A stretch of DNA of 38,825 bases from Pseudokineococcus marinus. GTDB taxonomy: Bacteria; Actinomycetota; Actinomycetes; Actinomycetales; Quadrisphaeraceae. Every line of letters begins with the position of its first letter. Within the stretch, counting starts at the first letter, position 1. The DNA is taken from positions 1-38,825 of the forward strand of contig NZ_JABEMA010000008.1 in assembly GCF_013004605.1 (NCBI RefSeq), given 5' to 3'. Below are positions 25,785 through 35,422 of the stretch, piece after piece. Both the position numbers and the translations under genes were made by a program. The notes beneath the pieces are model-generated. The model saw only the letters and a program-made list of their open reading frames with translations, ran no database searches and was not told the DNA's origin.

Positions 25785-26077
25785 GCGAGGACGCAGTGAG
25801 CACGGACACCACCGCCGCCGCCGAGCAGCGCGGGTACCGCAAGAACCGCATCGGCGTCGTGGCCAGCGACAAGATGGACAAGACCGTCGTGGTCGTCGTC
25901 GAGGACCGCGTCAAGCACGCCCTCTACGGCAAGGTCATCCGGCGCACGAGCAAGGTCAAGGCGCACGACGAGACCAACGCCTGCGGCGTCGGCGACCGCG
26001 TGCGCATCGCCGAGACGCGGCCGCTGTCGGCCACCAAGCGCTGGCGCGTCGTCGAGGTGCTCGAGAAGGCCGTCTGA
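25781..26077 (+). CDS. rpsQ: 30S ribosomal protein S17
   Basis: S17 is a primary 16S rRNA-binding protein of the 30S body, with an OB fold. The 98-residue protein has a short leader and then [47 protein letters not shown] and [29 protein letters not shown]. The GTG at 25781 overlaps the rpmC stop (GTGA); another in-frame GTG at 25796 is possible. It ends the S10 operon, because a hairpin and a 124-bp gap follow. Confidence 0.95.
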   Translation: MSEDAVSTDTTAAAEQRGYRKNRIGVVASDKMDKTVVVVVEDRVKHALYGKVIRRTSKVKAHDETNACGVGDRVRIAETRPLSATKRWRVVEVLEKAV

Positions 26078-26091
26078 GGCCTCCGGGCCCC

Positions 26092-26124
26092 GCCGGCCCC
26101 CTCCCGCGGGGGAGGGGAGCCGGC
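26092..26124 (+). terminator. Two-part hairpin between rpsQ and rplN
   Basis: An 8-bp inner stem (26098-26105/26110-26117) with a 4-nt loop sits on an outer 5-bp stem (26092-26096/26120-26124). It begins 15 bp after the rpsQ stop and marks the S10/spc boundary. Confidence 0.6.
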
Positions 26125-26201
26125 ACCCCCGCACCACCACGGAAGAGTCCGTTCCGCCAGGCTCGCGACGAGAACCGGCGCGACGACAGGAGTGTCGAAC
26201 A

Positions 26202-26570
26202 GTGATCCAGCAGGAGTCGCGGCTCAAGGTCGCCGACAACACGGGTGCCAAGGAGATCCTCTGCATCCGCGTCCTCGGCGGCTCCGGCCGCCGGTACGCC
26301 GGCATCGGGGACGTCATCGTGGCGACCGTCAAGGACGCCATCCCCGGCGGCAACGTCAAGAGGGGCGACGTCGTCAAGGCGGTCGTCGTCCGCACCCGCA
26401 AGGAGCGCCGTCGTCCGGACGGCTCCTACATCCGCTTCGACGAGAACGCGGCCGTCATCCTCAAGGCGGACGGCGACCCGCGCGGCACCCGCATCTTCGG
26501 CCCCGTGGGGCGCGAGCTGCGCGACAAGCGCTTCATGCGGATCGTCTCGCTGGCCCCGGAGGTGCTCTGA
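26202..26570 (+). CDS. rplN: 50S ribosomal protein L14
   Basis: L14 forms an intersubunit bridge and is the binding site of the silencing factor RsfS. The 122-residue protein begins [39 protein letters not shown] and includes [35 protein letters not shown]. The GTG start has AGGAG about 10 nt upstream. It is the first gene of the spc operon. Confidence 0.97.
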   Translation: MIQQESRLKVADNTGAKEILCIRVLGGSGRRYAGIGDVIVATVKDAIPGGNVKRGDVVKAVVVRTRKERRRPDGSYIRFDENAAVILKADGDPRGTRIFGPVGRELRDKRFMRIVSLAPEVL

Positions 26571-26571
26571 G

Positions 26572-26934
26572 ATGCCGAAGCTGAAGATCAAGAAGGGCGA
26601 CCTGGTCCAGGTCATCACCGGCGCCACGCAGGCGCGCGGCGGTGACCGCGGCAAGCAGGGTCGCGTCATCGCGGTGTTCCCCGAGCGCCAGCGCGTGCTG
26701 GTCGAGGGCGTCAACCGCATCACCAAGCACGTCAAGGCCGGGGCGGCCGGGCGCGGCTCGGGCGGTCGCGAGACCGTCGAGGCGCCGATCCACATCAGCA
26801 ACGTGCAGGTCGTGGACCCGGAGACCGGTCGGCCCACGCGGGTCGGCGTGCGCACCGAGACGACCGAGCGCGACGGGCGGACCGTGACCACCCGCGTCCG
26901 CGTGGCCAAGCGCTCCGGCAAGGACATCGCATGA
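26572..26934 (+). CDS. rplX: 50S ribosomal protein L24
   Basis: L24 starts 50S assembly by binding the 5' domain of 23S rRNA. The 120-residue protein has the KOW motif in [42 protein letters not shown]. It continues with [32 protein letters not shown]. The ATG is 2 bp after the rplN stop, and the stop overlaps the rplE ATG (ATGA). Confidence 0.96.
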   Translation: MPKLKIKKGDLVQVITGATQARGGDRGKQGRVIAVFPERQRVLVEGVNRITKHVKAGAAGRGSGGRETVEAPIHISNVQVVDPETGRPTRVGVRTETTERDGRTVTTRVRVAKRSGKDIA

Positions 26935-27527
26935 GTGAGACGACCACCTCGCCCGCCGCCGTGACCGAGGCCAGCGGCGCGCCGCAGCCGCGGCTCAAGG
27001 CGCGCTACCGCTCCGAGATCGCGCCGGCGCTGCGCGAGCAGTTCGGCTACGCCAACGTCATGCAGATCCCCGGCCTGGTCAAGGTCGTGGTGAACATGGG
27101 CGTGGGCGACGCCGCGCGCGACTCGAAGCTCATCGACGGCGCCGTCCGCGACCTCACCACCATCACCGGCCAGAAGCCGCAGGTGACGCGGGCCCGCAAG
27201 TCGATCGCGCAGTTCAAGCTGCGCGAGGGCATGCCGATCGGCTGCCACACGACGCTGCGCGGGGACCGCATGTGGGAGTTCCTCGACCGCCTCGTGTCGC
27301 TGGCGCTGCCCCGCATCCGCGACTTCCGCGGCCTCTCGCCGAAGCAGTTCGACGGGCGCGGCAACTACACGTTCGGCCTCACGGAGCAGTCGATGTTCCA
27401 CGAGATCGACCAGGACCGCATCGACCGCGTGCGCGGCATGGACGTCACGGTCGTGACGTCGGCACGCAACGACGACGAGGGCCGGGCGCTGCTGCGCCAG
27501 CTCGGCTTCCCCTTCAAGGAGGACTGA
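26931..27527 (+). CDS. rplE: 50S ribosomal protein L5
   Basis: L5 binds 5S rRNA in the central protuberance. The 198-residue protein has an acidic leader of about 20 residues and then [41 protein letters not shown]. Further landmarks are [41 protein letters not shown], and the end [23 protein letters not shown]. The ATG overlaps the rplX stop. Confidence 0.97.
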   Translation: MSETTTSPAAVTEASGAPQPRLKARYRSEIAPALREQFGYANVMQIPGLVKVVVNMGVGDAARDSKLIDGAVRDLTTITGQKPQVTRARKSIAQFKLREGMPIGCHTTLRGDRMWEFLDRLVSLALPRIRDFRGLSPKQFDGRGNYTFGLTEQSMFHEIDQDRIDRVRGMDVTVVTSARNDDEGRALLRQLGFPFKED

Positions 27528-27528
27528 C

Positions 27529-27714
27529 ATGGCGAAGACCGCCCTGGTCACCAAGGCCGCGCGCAAGCCCAAGTTCGGCGTCCGCGCCTACACGCGCTGC
27601 CAGCGCTGCGGCCGTCCGCACTCGGTCTACCGCAAGTTCGGCCTCTGCCGCGTGTGCCTCCGCGAGATGGCCCACCGGGGCGAGCTCCCGGGCATCACGA
27701 AGAGCTCCTGGTGA
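27529..27714 (+). CDS. rpsZ: 30S ribosomal protein S14, zinc type (type Z)
   Basis: The 61-residue protein is the short, zinc-binding form of S14, with four cysteines C24, C27, C40 and C43 ([20 protein letters not shown]). S14 assembles late in the 30S head. Type Z is normal for this operon position in actinobacteria; a longer zinc-free paralogue for zinc starvation often exists elsewhere in the genome, but none is visible here. It starts 1 bp after the rplE stop. Confidence 0.96.
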   Translation: MAKTALVTKAARKPKFGVRAYTRCQRCGRPHSVYRKFGLCRVCLREMAHRGELPGITKSSW

Positions 27715-27720
27715 GCCCCC

Positions 27721-27768
27721 GCCCCCGGCTCTCAGCGCCGGGGGCACGAGCGGGCGAGGCCCGCTCGT
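27721..27768 (+). terminator. Two adjacent hairpins between rpsZ and rpsH
   Basis: The 9-bp stem 27721-27729/27737-27745 is followed without a gap by the 10-bp stem 27746-27755/27759-27768, both perfect. They lie inside the spc operon, within a 166-bp gap. They could reduce read-through or serve as a control site; S8 regulates this operon in E. coli from a different position. Confidence 0.5.
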
Positions 27769-27880
27769 CAGCACGAGTCCCAGAAGCACCGCCGGACCAC
27801 CGCGTCCGGCACGGACGCCTCAGGTCCGCCCCCGCCCGCCGGGGAGCGGAAACCGAGGTGAGGAAGGGCGGACGAGCCCG

Positions 27881-28279
27881 ATGACGATGACCGACCCGAT
27901 CGCGGACATGCTCACGCGCCTGCGGAACGCCAACTCGGCGTACCACGACGACGTGACCATGCCCTACAGCAAGCTCAAGCAGCGCATCGCCGAGATCCTC
28001 CAGGCGGAGGGCTACATCGCCGGCTGGTCGGTGGAGGACGCCGAGGTGGGGCGCAAGCTCACCCTCGAGCTGAAGTTCGGCCCCAACCGCGAGCGCTCCA
28101 TCGCCGGCGTCCGGCGGGTCAGCAAGCCGGGCCTGCGCGTGTACGCGAAGTCGACCAACCTGCCCCGCGTCCTCGGCGGCCTCGGCGTGGCGATCCTGTC
28201 CACGTCCTCCGGCCTCCTCACGGACCGGCAGGCCACGAAGCAGGGCGTGGGCGGGGAAGTCCTCGCCTACGTCTGGTAA
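27881..28279 (+). CDS. rpsH: 30S ribosomal protein S8
   Basis: S8 is a primary binder of the central domain of 16S rRNA and a translational repressor of the spc operon in E. coli. The 132-residue protein begins [33 protein letters not shown] and ends [24 protein letters not shown], the usual S8 signature. Two in-frame ATGs (27881 and 27887) are possible. It ends in TAA, rare in this window. The upstream gap holds two hairpins. Confidence 0.97.
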   Translation: MTMTDPIADMLTRLRNANSAYHDDVTMPYSKLKQRIAEILQAEGYIAGWSVEDAEVGRKLTLELKFGPNRERSIAGVRRVSKPGLRVYAKSTNLPRVLGGLGVAILSTSSGLLTDRQATKQGVGGEVLAYVW

Positions 28280-28295
28280 GGGCGGAGGAGGAAGC

Positions 28296-28835
28296 ATGTC
28301 CCGCATCGGAAGGCTGCCCATCGACGTCCCCGCCGGGGTCGACGTCTCCATCGACGGCCAGGAGGTCGTCGTCAAGGGCCCGCGCGGCACGCTCGCGCAC
28401 ACGGTCGCCGCGCCCATCTCGGTCGAGCGCGGCGAGTCCGGGGCGCTCCACGTCGTCCGCCCGGACGACGAGCGCACCAACCGCTCGCTGCACGGCCTGA
28501 CCCGCTCGCTGCTCGCGAACATGGTCACGGGCGTCACCACGGGCTACGAGAAGAAGCTCGAGATCGTCGGCACCGGCTACCGCGTGCAGGCCCGAGGCGG
28601 CTCCCTGGAGTTCGCCCTCGGCTTCAGCCACCCGGTCGTCATCCCGGCGCCCGAGGGCATCACGTTCGCGGTCGAGGCCCCCACCCGCTTCTCGGTGCAG
28701 GGCATCGACAAGCAGCTCGTGGGCGAGGTCTCCGCCAACATCCGCAAGCTGCGCAAGCCCGACCCGTACAAGGGCAAGGGCGTCCGCTACGCGGGCGAGC
28801 AGGTCCGGCGCAAGGTCGGGAAGGCAGGTAAGTGA
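28296..28835 (+). CDS. rplF: 50S ribosomal protein L6
   Basis: L6 sits near the factor-binding site and is a late assembly protein. The 179-residue protein starts [31 protein letters not shown] and ends with [30 protein letters not shown], the C-terminal signature. The ATG has GGAGGA upstream. Its stop overlaps the start of rplR. Confidence 0.97.
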   Translation: MSRIGRLPIDVPAGVDVSIDGQEVVVKGPRGTLAHTVAAPISVERGESGALHVVRPDDERTNRSLHGLTRSLLANMVTGVTTGYEKKLEIVGTGYRVQARGGSLEFALGFSHPVVIPAPEGITFAVEAPTRFSVQGIDKQLVGEVSANIRKLRKPDPYKGKGVRYAGEQVRRKVGKAGK

Positions 28836-29230
28836 TGGCACGCAGGTCCTCCTACCGGGGCGTCACCGCCGTCCGGGGCACCGGCACGACGGCGGCCCGC
28901 GGCCGTCGCCACCTGCGGGTGCGCAAGAAGGTCTCCGGCACGCCGGCCCGACCGCGCCTCGTGGTCAACCGTTCCACCCGCCACGTCTTCGTGCAGGTCG
29001 TCGACGACACCGTCGGCCGCACGCTGGCCTCGGCCTCCACGATGGAGGCCGACCTGCGCGCGCTGGACGGCGACAAGACCGCCAAGGCCCGCCGCGTGGG
29101 CGAGCTGGTGGCCGAGCGCGCCCGCGCCGCGGGCATCGAGGCCGTGGTCTTCGACCGCGGCGGCAACCGCTACCACGGCCGCGTGGCCGCTGTGGCCGAC
29201 GGCGCCCGCGAGGGCGGGCTCGCCGTCTGA
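28835..29230 (+). CDS. rplR: 50S ribosomal protein L18
   Basis: L18 binds 5S rRNA with L5. The 131-residue protein has [47 protein letters not shown] and ends near [24 protein letters not shown], the family's conserved end. The ATG overlaps the rplF TGA by one base; a GTG one codon upstream (28832) is also possible and would add one residue. Confidence 0.96.
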   Translation: MARRSSYRGVTAVRGTGTTAARGRRHLRVRKKVSGTPARPRLVVNRSTRHVFVQVVDDTVGRTLASASTMEADLRALDGDKTAKARRVGELVAERARAAGIEAVVFDRGGNRYHGRVAAVADGAREGGLAV

Positions 29231-29293
29231 GCCGGCCCCCGGGCTTCGGCACAGGCGACTGACGCGAGAGACGAGAGAGAGAAGAGACCAGAC

Positions 29294-29911
29294 ATGCCTG
29301 GACCCCAGCGCCGCGGCGCCGGCGCCGGCACGGGCGGGCCCGGCGGCAACGACCGCCGCGACCGCCGTGACGGCCGCCGGGGCGACACCGCGGACCGCAG
29401 CCAGTTCCTCGAGCGCGTGGTGACGATCAACCGCGTCTCCAAGGTCGTCAAGGGCGGTCGCCGCTTCAGCTTCACCGCGCTGGTCGTGGTGGGCGACGGC
29501 GACGGCACCGTCGGCGTCGGCTACGGCAAGGCCAAGGAGGTGCCCGCGGCGATCGCCAAGGGCGTCGAGGAGGCCAAGAAGGCCTTCTTCCGCGTGCCCC
29601 GCGCCCAGGGGACGATCCCGCACCCCGTCACGGGCGAGGACGCGGCGGGCGTCGTGCTCCTGCGCCCGGCGTCGCCGGGTACCGGCGTCATCGCGGGCGG
29701 CCCGGTGCGCGCCGTCCTCGAGTGCGCCGGCGTGCACGACGTGCTGACGAAGTCCCTCGGCTCGAGCAACGCCATCAACATCGTCCACGCGACGGTGGCG
29801 GCGCTCAAGGGCCTCGAGCGCCCCGAGTCCGTCGCGGCCCGCCGCGGCAAGACGCTCGACGAGGTCGCCCCGGCGGCCCTGGTCCGGGCCATGTCGGGGA
29901 CGGCGTCCTGA
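29294..29911 (+). CDS. rpsE: 30S ribosomal protein S5
   Basis: S5 affects decoding accuracy and lies near the mRNA entry site; spectinomycin resistance maps to its N-terminal loop. The 205-residue protein has a Gly/Arg/Asp-rich leader of about 38 residues and then the double-stranded RNA-binding domain [32 protein letters not shown]. The loop [10 protein letters not shown] appears wild-type. The second domain contains [37 protein letters not shown] tract serves as a weak ribosome-binding site. The stop overlaps rpmD (TGATG). Confidence 0.96.
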   Translation: MPGPQRRGAGAGTGGPGGNDRRDRRDGRRGDTADRSQFLERVVTINRVSKVVKGGRRFSFTALVVVGDGDGTVGVGYGKAKEVPAAIAKGVEEAKKAFFRVPRAQGTIPHPVTGEDAAGVVLLRPASPGTGVIAGGPVRAVLECAGVHDVLTKSLGSSNAINIVHATVAALKGLERPESVAARRGKTLDEVAPAALVRAMSGTAS

Positions 29912-30093
29912 TGGCGCGGCTCAAGGTGACCCAGACCCGCTCGACCATCGGCGGGAAGCAGAACCAGCGCGACACGATGCGCAGCCTCGGCCTCAAGCGG
30001 ATCGGTGACGTCGTCGTCAAGGACGACCGCCCGGAGATCCGCGGGATGGTCACCACCGTGGCGCACCTCGTGACGTTCGAGGAGGTCGACTGA
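29911..30093 (+). CDS. rpmD: 50S ribosomal protein L30
   Basis: This small 60-residue protein has the typical L30 start [38 protein letters not shown], with the signature residues for binding 23S rRNA. The ATG overlaps the rpsE stop by one base, and rplO starts 2 bp after its stop. Confidence 0.95.
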   Translation: MARLKVTQTRSTIGGKQNQRDTMRSLGLKRIGDVVVKDDRPEIRGMVTTVAHLVTFEEVD

Positions 30094-30095
30094 CC

Positions 30096-30566
30096 ATGGC
30101 CGACGAGACGACGGGCCCGCAGGGTCGCACCCTCAAGGTCCACCACCTGCGCCCGGCCCCGGGCGCGAAGACGGCGCGCACCCGCGTCGGTCGCGGTGAG
30201 GCCAGCAAGGGCAAGACCGCCGGGCGCGGCACCAAGGGCACCAAGGCCCGCTACCAGGTGTCCGCGGCCTTCGAGGGCGGCCAGACCCCGCTGCACATGC
30301 GGCTGCCGAAGCTCCGCGGGTTCACCAACCCGTTCCGGACGACCTACCAGGTCGTCAACCTCGACCGGCTCTCCGAGCTCTTCCCGCAGGGCGGGGCCGT
30401 GGGCGTCGACGAGATGGTCGCGGCCGGGGCGGTCCGCAAGGACCAGAAGGTGAAGGTCCTCGGCCAGGGCAGCGCGGACGTCGCGCTGCAGGTCACCGCC
30501 CACGCCTTCTCCGCCTCCGCGGTCGAGAAGATCGCCGCCGCGGGCGGCAGCACCACCACGCTCTGA
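30096..30566 (+). CDS. rplO: 50S ribosomal protein L15
   Basis: L15 binds late-assembling parts of 23S rRNA through a long basic N-terminal extension. The 156-residue protein has [40 protein letters not shown], then [39 protein letters not shown] and a C-terminal fold ending at [11 protein letters not shown] strong hairpin follows the stop, so it probably ends the main spc transcript before secY. Confidence 0.97.
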   Translation: MADETTGPQGRTLKVHHLRPAPGAKTARTRVGRGEASKGKTAGRGTKGTKARYQVSAAFEGGQTPLHMRLPKLRGFTNPFRTTYQVVNLDRLSELFPQGGAVGVDEMVAAGAVRKDQKVKVLGQGSADVALQVTAHAFSASAVEKIAAAGGSTTTL

Positions 30567-30573
30567 GCCCGCC

Positions 30574-30609
30574 CGACGCCCCGCCGCCCCTCCGGGCGGC
30601 GGGGCGTCG
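30574..30609 (+). terminator. 16-bp hairpin between rplO and secY
   Basis: Arms 30574-30589 and 30594-30609 are perfect reverse complements with a 4-nt loop, 7 bp after the rplO stop. It divides the ribosomal genes from secY-adk-map. The remaining 215 bp up to secY contain a TAGGGT box (30680-30685) without a clear -35 partner. Confidence 0.7.
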
Positions 30610-30824
30610 TGCTCCCCGCCCCGCCCCGCGCCGGACGGCGCCGCACCGGAGCCGTCCCCGGACGGCGCCGCGACGCGGGTAGGGTCGGCTCCCGGTGCCC
30701 CGCCCGAGGACGGGCGGCGGCCCACCCGACCGCCCACCTGACCGCCCACCTGCCCGCACCCGCACCGCTCCGCCGGCAGGCCGCCGGCGCGGCGACCGCC
30801 CGAGCCGGGCGATCTGGAGGACAC

Positions 30825-32120
30825 GTGCTCAGCGCATTCGTGCGGGCGTTCCGCACGCCCGACCTGCGGCGCAAGCTGCTCTTCACCGCGGGGATCATGG
30901 CGATCTTCCGGCTGGGCTCGTTCGTCCCGGTCCCGGGGGTCAGCTACGCCAACGTCCAGCAGTGCCTGTCGACGTCGGCGTCCTCCAACGACCTGCTGGG
31001 GCTGGTCAACCTCTTCAGCGGTGGAGCGCTGCTCCAGCTGTCGGTCTTCGCGCTCGGGATCATGCCGTACATCACCGCGAGCATCATCACGCAGCTGCTC
31101 ACGGTCGTGATCCCCCGCTTCGAGGAGCTGAAGAAGGAGGGGCAGTCCGGGCAGGCGAAGCTCACGCAGTACACGCGCTACCTGACGATCGCCCTGGCCG
31201 TCCTCCAGTCGTCCACGTACATCGCCGTCGCGCGCGCCGGGCAGCTGTTCCCCGGCTGCACCGCCGAGATCATCCCCGACGACTCCGTGGTCACCATCGT
31301 GCTCATGGTCATCACGATGACCGCGGGCACCGGGCTCATCATGTGGATGGGCGAGCTCATCACCGAGCGGGGCGTCGGCAACGGCATGTCGCTGCTCATC
31401 TTCACCTCGATCGCCGCCACCTTCCCGGGGCAGCTGTGGAGCATCGGGCAGAGCCAGGGCTTCGGCGTCATGGCCGTCGTCATCGCCGTCGGGCTCGTCA
31501 TCGTGGCGCTCGTCGTCTTCGTCGAGCAGTCCCAGCGGCGCGTGCCCGTCCAGTACGCCAAGCGCATGGTGGGACGCCGCATGTACGGCGGGACCAGCAC
31601 CTACATCCCCATCAAGGTCAACATGGCCGGCGTCATCCCGGTCATCTTCGCCTCGTCGCTGCTGTACCTGCCCGCGCTGGTCGCGCAGTTCAACGACCCG
31701 CAGTCCGGGTGGGTGCAGTGGGTGAACGCCAACCTCGTCCAGGGCGACAGCGCCGTCTACATCGTCGCCTACATCGCCCTCATCATCTTCTTCACGTACT
31801 TCTACGTCGGGATCACGTTCAACCCCGACGAGGTCAGCGACAACATCAAGCGCGTCGGCGGCTTCATCCCTGGCGTCCGCGCGGGCCGACCCACGGCCGA
31901 GTACCTCGACTACGTCCTCACCCGCATCACGCTGCCCGGGGCCATCTACCTCGGCTTCGTCGCCCTCATCCCGCTCATCGCGCTCGTGCTGGTCGGCGCC
32001 ACCCAGAACTTCCCGTTCGGTGGCACGTCGATCCTCATCGTCGTCGGCGTCGGGCTGGAGACGGTGAAGCAGATCGAGAGCCAGCTCCAGCAGCGCAACT
32101 ACGAGGGGTTCCTCCGATGA
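30825..32120 (+). CDS. secY: Preprotein translocase subunit SecY
   Basis: SecY is the channel of the Sec translocon and works with SecE (also in this window), SecG and SecA. The 431-residue protein has about ten hydrophobic helices. Landmarks are LSAFVRAFRTPDLRRKLLFT at the start, FSGGALLQLSVFALGIMPYITASIITQLL in helix 2, GELITERGVGNGMSLLIF, and the cytoplasmic loop RRVPVQYAKRMVGRRMYGGTSTYIPIKVNMAGVIPVIFASSLL. The GTG start has a strong GGAGGACAC site; the open frame starts much further upstream without homology. The stop overlaps the adk ATG (ATGA). Confidence 0.97.
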   Translation: MLSAFVRAFRTPDLRRKLLFTAGIMAIFRLGSFVPVPGVSYANVQQCLSTSASSNDLLGLVNLFSGGALLQLSVFALGIMPYITASIITQLLTVVIPRFEELKKEGQSGQAKLTQYTRYLTIALAVLQSSTYIAVARAGQLFPGCTAEIIPDDSVVTIVLMVITMTAGTGLIMWMGELITERGVGNGMSLLIFTSIAATFPGQLWSIGQSQGFGVMAVVIAVGLVIVALVVFVEQSQRRVPVQYAKRMVGRRMYGGTSTYIPIKVNMAGVIPVIFASSLLYLPALVAQFNDPQSGWVQWVNANLVQGDSAVYIVAYIALIIFFTYFYVGITFNPDEVSDNIKRVGGFIPGVRAGRPTAEYLDYVLTRITLPGAIYLGFVALIPLIALVLVGATQNFPFGGTSILIVVGVGLETVKQIESQLQQRNYEGFLR

Positions 32121-32686
32121 GGCTCGTCCTCCTGGGCCCGCCCGGCGCGGGCAAGGGCACCCAGGCCGCCCGCCTCGCCGTCGAGCTGGACGTGCCGGCC
32201 ATCTCGACCGGCGACATCTTCCGCGCCAACGTCAGCGAGGGCACCGAGCTCGGGCGCACCGCCAAGTCCTACATGGACGAGGGCGAGTACGTGCCCGACG
32301 AGGTCACGAACGCCATGGTGCGCGAGCGGCTGCAGGCCGACGACGCCGCTGACGGCTTCCTCCTCGACGGCTACCCCCGGACGACCGCGCAGGTCCGCGA
32401 GCTCGACGCGATGCTCAGCGGCACGGGCGTCGAGGGCGTCGAGGCCGTCGTCCTGCTGACGGTCGACACCGAGGAGGTCGTCAAGCGCCTCGCGCAGCGC
32501 TCGGAGGAGCAGCACCGCTCGGACGACGGCGAGGCCGTGCAGCGGCACCGGCTCGAGGTCTACGAGGCGCAGACGGCGCCGCTCGTCGACGTGTACGACC
32601 GGCGCGGCCTGCTGCGTCGCGTGGACGGGATGGGCGCGGTGCCCGAGGTCACCGCCCGCGTCCTCGCGGCGCTCGGCCGGGGCTGA
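32117..32686 (+). CDS. adk: Adenylate kinase, short-lid form
   Basis: The enzyme converts ATP and AMP to two ADP and balances the adenylate pool. The 189-residue protein shows the P-loop GPPGAGKGT (7-15), the AMP-binding segment [10 protein letters not shown], and [12 protein letters not shown]. The lid is only a short loop ([22 protein letters not shown]), so this is the short form without the zinc-binding lid. The ATG overlaps the secY stop, and map starts 3 bp after its own stop. secY-adk-map is a common bacterial order. Confidence 0.96.
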   Translation: MRLVLLGPPGAGKGTQAARLAVELDVPAISTGDIFRANVSEGTELGRTAKSYMDEGEYVPDEVTNAMVRERLQADDAADGFLLDGYPRTTAQVRELDAMLSGTGVEGVEAVVLLTVDTEEVVKRLAQRSEEQHRSDDGEAVQRHRLEVYEAQTAPLVDVYDRRGLLRRVDGMGAVPEVTARVLAALGRG

Positions 32687-32689
32687 GGC

Positions 32690-33520
32690 GTGGGGCTCCT
32701 GCGGCGCGAGCGCGTGGAGTGGAAGACGCCCGAGCAGGTGCTCCTCATGCGCCGGGCCGGCCTCGTCGTCGCGGACGCCCTCGAGGCCGTCCGGGCCGCC
32801 CTCGTCCCGGGGGTGACGACCGCCGAGCTCGACCGCGTGGCCGAGGAGGTCGTCCGCGGCGCCGGGGCCGTGCCGTCCTTCCTCGGGTACCAGGGCTTCC
32901 CGGCGTCCCTGTGCGTCTCCGTCAACGAGGAGGTCGTCCACGGCATCCCCGGGGAGCGGGTCCTGCGGGACGGCGACCTCGTGTCCGTGGACTGCGGGGC
33001 GGTCGTGGACGGCTGGCACGGGGACGCGGCGTTCAGCGCCGTCGTCGACGGCGGCGGGGGAGCGGTGGACCCCGAGGACCTGGCGCTCGTCGAGGCCACC
33101 GAGGCCGCCATGTGGGCCGGCCTGGCCGCGCTGGCCGGCGCCGAGCGGCTGGGCGCGGTGGGCGCCGCCGTCGAGGACTCGCTGGCGGGGCGCTACGGGA
33201 TCGTCGAGGGCTACGTCGGCCACGGCATCGGCACGGCCATGCACCAGCCGCCGGAGGTGCTCAACCACCGCTCGCGCGACCGGGGCGCCAAGGTGCGCCC
33301 GGGGCTCTGCGTGGCCGTGGAGCCGATGGTGGTCCGCGGCACCGCGGAGACCGAGGTGCTCGCCGACGACTGGACGGTCGTGACCGCGGACGGCGCCCGC
33401 GCCGCCCACTGGGAGAGCACCGTCGCCGTCCTCGAGGGCGGCCTCTGGGTCCTCACGGCGCCCGACGGGGGGGCCGCGGGACTCGCCCGCCACGGGGTCG
33501 CGGTGGCCCCCCTGGCCTGA
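32690..33520 (+). CDS. map: Type I methionine aminopeptidase
   Basis: The enzyme removes the starter methionine from new proteins. The 276-residue protein has the pita-bread fold with all five metal ligands visible: D in VSVDCG, D in GWHGDAAF, H in [11 protein letters not shown] in AVEPMV and E in AHWESTVAV. The substrate-side His of VVHGIPG is also present. It is close to the usual length, with a Gly/Ala-rich tail. The GTG start with the GAGGC site is 3 bp after adk. Confidence 0.95.
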   Translation: MGLLRRERVEWKTPEQVLLMRRAGLVVADALEAVRAALVPGVTTAELDRVAEEVVRGAGAVPSFLGYQGFPASLCVSVNEEVVHGIPGERVLRDGDLVSVDCGAVVDGWHGDAAFSAVVDGGGGAVDPEDLALVEATEAAMWAGLAALAGAERLGAVGAAVEDSLAGRYGIVEGYVGHGIGTAMHQPPEVLNHRSRDRGAKVRPGLCVAVEPMVVRGTAETEVLADDWTVVTADGARAAHWESTVAVLEGGLWVLTAPDGGAAGLARHGVAVAPLA

Positions 33521-33546
33521 GGGCGGGGGAGGGCCGCTCCTGGCGA

Positions 33547-33576
33547 TTTCGCGCTGGGGCCGCGCTCGCGTACGCT
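33547..33576 (+). promoter_or_regulatory. Candidate infA promoter
   Basis: TTTCGC (33547-33552) and TACGCT (33571-33576) are separated by 18 bp, directly after map. It would give a leader of about 175 nt for infA. The -10 box is identical to that proposed for rpoB. Confidence 0.5.
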
Positions 33577-33756
33577 GCTGCGTCGGTGCACGAGCGCGCT
33601 CGCACGCCCACGTCCTCGCCCCGCGGCTGGTTCGGCGACGACGTCCCGCCGGACGACCTCTCGTCCTGGCGGGTCGGGCCCGTCACGCGCGCTGCACCGA
33701 CGACCGGTGACGACTGCGACGGGCGGCTCAGGCGCGCCCGCGACGAGCGGAGGGCA

Positions 33757-33978
33757 ATGGCCAAGAAGGACGGGGTCATCGAGATCGAGGGCGCTGTGGT
33801 GGAGGCGCTGCCGAACGCCATGTTCCGCGTGGAGCTGAGCAACGGCCACAAGGTCCTCGCGCACATCTCGGGGAAGATGCGCCAGCACTACATCCGGATC
33901 CTCCCCGAGGACCGCGTGGTGGTGGAGCTCAGCCCGTACGACCTGACCCGCGGCCGCATCGTCTACCGCTACAAGTGA
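33757..33978 (+). CDS. infA: Translation initiation factor IF-1
   Basis: IF-1 occupies the A site of the 30S subunit during initiation and supports IF-2 and IF-3. The 73-residue protein is a single OB-fold domain: [77 protein letters not shown] sequence, essentially the actinobacterial consensus. The ATG follows AGCGGAGGG. A 236-bp gap with a promoter lies upstream. Confidence 0.97.
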   Translation: MAKKDGVIEIEGAVVEALPNAMFRVELSNGHKVLAHISGKMRQHYIRILPEDRVVVELSPYDLTRGRIVYRYK

Positions 33979-34153
33979 TCCGGCGGCACCACCAGCAGCA
34001 CCGCACGCCCGCCCACCCGCCGCGCCTGTCGCCGGCCGGAGGGGCGCACCGTCCCGCGGGACGTCCCGGTCGCCCGACGGCGGCACCGGGCCGGACCACC
34101 GAGCCCCACGAGCACCGACGGACCCGGCGCGGTCCCGGCGGTGGAGGACAGCG

Positions 34154-34267
34154 ATGAAGGTCAAGCCGAGCGTCAAGAAGATCTGCGACAAGTGCAAGGT
34201 GATCCGCCGCAACGGCCGGGTCATGGTCATCTGCGACAACCTGCGCCACAAGCAGCGCCAGGGCTGA
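34154..34267 (+). CDS. rpmJ: 50S ribosomal protein L36, zinc form
   Basis: This 37-residue protein begins [19 protein letters not shown] and ends [10 protein letters not shown]. It is the zinc-binding (C+) form, with C11, C14, C27 and H32 forming the zinc ribbon. L36 helps organise 23S rRNA near the factor-binding region. The ATG is preceded by GTGGAGGAC. It lies between infA and rpsM, the standard position. Confidence 0.96.
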   Translation: MKVKPSVKKICDKCKVIRRNGRVMVICDNLRHKQRQG

Positions 34268-34278
34268 TCGCACCCGGC

Positions 34279-34367
34279 GCGCACCGACCCGGTGCGCACC
34301 GGCGAGCAGCACCCGACCCCCTCCTCCCCGCGAGGACGGGACGTCACCCCCCGCCCGGAGGCGGGGG
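34279..34367 (+). promoter_or_regulatory. Two hairpins between rpmJ and rpsM
   Basis: Perfect 8-bp stems occur at 34279-34286/34290-34297 (3-nt loop) and 34348-34355/34360-34367 (4-nt loop). They lie in the 173-bp gap before rpsM and could be terminators or a control region for the alpha operon; no known S4-binding structure was recognised. Confidence 0.35.
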
Positions 34368-34440
34368 ACCCGCGAGGAGCCCCCGGGCCCCGCGGGACGG
34401 TGCTGCCCCACACCTCCGGCCGAGCACCAGGAGCACCGCG

Positions 34441-34821
34441 ATGGCACGCATCGTCGGCGTCGACCTCCCCCGCGACAAGCGGCTCGAGGTCGCGCTCACG
34501 TACATCTTCGGCGTCGGGCGCACCCGCGCCATGGAGACGCTCACGGCGACGGGCATCAGCCCCGACCTGCGCGTCAAGGACATGACCGAGGACGACCAGG
34601 TCAAGATCCGCGACCACATCGAGCAGGCCTACCAGGTGGAGGGCGACCTCCGCCGCGAGGTGGCCGCCGACATCCGCCGCAAGGTCGAGATCGGCTGCTA
34701 CGAGGGGCTGCGGCACCGCCGGGGCCTGCCGGTGCGCGGCCAGCGCACCAAGACCAACGCGCGCACCCGCAAGGGCCCGAAGCGCACGGTCGCCGGCAAG
34801 AAGAAGGTCGGCCGCAAGTAG
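34441..34821 (+). CDS. rpsM: 30S ribosomal protein S13
   Basis: S13 forms intersubunit bridges and contacts the P-site tRNA. The 126-residue protein begins [34 protein letters not shown], and its helix-rich C-terminus carries [49 protein letters not shown]-type leader precedes the ATG, with AGGAGC close by. A hairpin follows the gene. Confidence 0.97.
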   Translation: MARIVGVDLPRDKRLEVALTYIFGVGRTRAMETLTATGISPDLRVKDMTEDDQVKIRDHIEQAYQVEGDLRREVAADIRRKVEIGCYEGLRHRRGLPVRGQRTKTNARTRKGPKRTVAGKKKVGRK

Positions 34822-34829
34822 GCCGTCCC

Positions 34830-34854
34830 GGTCGGCCCGCCCGTCGGGCCGACC
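34830..34854 (+). terminator. 10-bp hairpin between rpsM and rpsK
   Basis: Arms 34830-34839 and 34845-34854 are perfect reverse complements with a 5-nt loop, 8 bp after the rpsM stop. It lies within the alpha operon, so partial termination or mRNA stabilisation is possible. Confidence 0.5.
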
Positions 34855-34977
34855 CGCCCCGCCACCGCCGCGCCCGGCGCGACGTGCGGGGAACGGCTCC
34901 CAGACCGCCGCCGGCCGGCGCGGGCACAGCGCCCCGCCGCCGGTCAGCTCGCCCCACGTCCAGGAGAGAACCAGCCC

Positions 34978-35385
34978 ATGCCCCCCAAGACCCGCACCCC
35001 CGGTGGCGCGCGCCGCACGCGCCGCAAGGAGAAGAAGAACGTCTCCGCCGGCCAGGCGCACATCAAGAGCACCTTCAACAACACCATCGTCTCGATCACG
35101 GACCCCACGGGTGCGGTGATCTCCTGGGCCTCCGCCGGCCAGGTCGGCTTCAAGGGCTCGCGCAAGTCGACGCCCTTCGCCGCGCAGATGGCCGCCGAGG
35201 CCGCCGCCCGCCGCGCCCAGGAGCACGGCATGCGCAAGGTCGACGTCTTCGTCAAGGGTCCCGGCTCCGGCCGTGAGACCGCGATCCGCTCGCTGCAGGC
35301 CACGGGCCTCGAGGTGGGCACCATCCAGGACGTGACGCCGCAGGCCCACAACGGCTGCCGCCCGCCCAAGCGCCGGCGCGTCTGA
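34978..35385 (+). CDS. rpsK: 30S ribosomal protein S11
   Basis: S11 lies on the 30S platform near the E site and the Shine-Dalgarno helix. The 135-residue protein has a basic leader and then [54 protein letters not shown]. The end is the signature [20 protein letters not shown]. The ATG has CAGGAGAG upstream. Confidence 0.97.
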   Translation: MPPKTRTPGGARRTRRKEKKNVSAGQAHIKSTFNNTIVSITDPTGAVISWASAGQVGFKGSRKSTPFAAQMAAEAAARRAQEHGMRKVDVFVKGPGSGRETAIRSLQATGLEVGTIQDVTPQAHNGCRPPKRRRV

Positions 35386-35422
35386 CCCGGCCGCAGCGAG
35401 ACGAAGGAGACGAGAGACCCCC

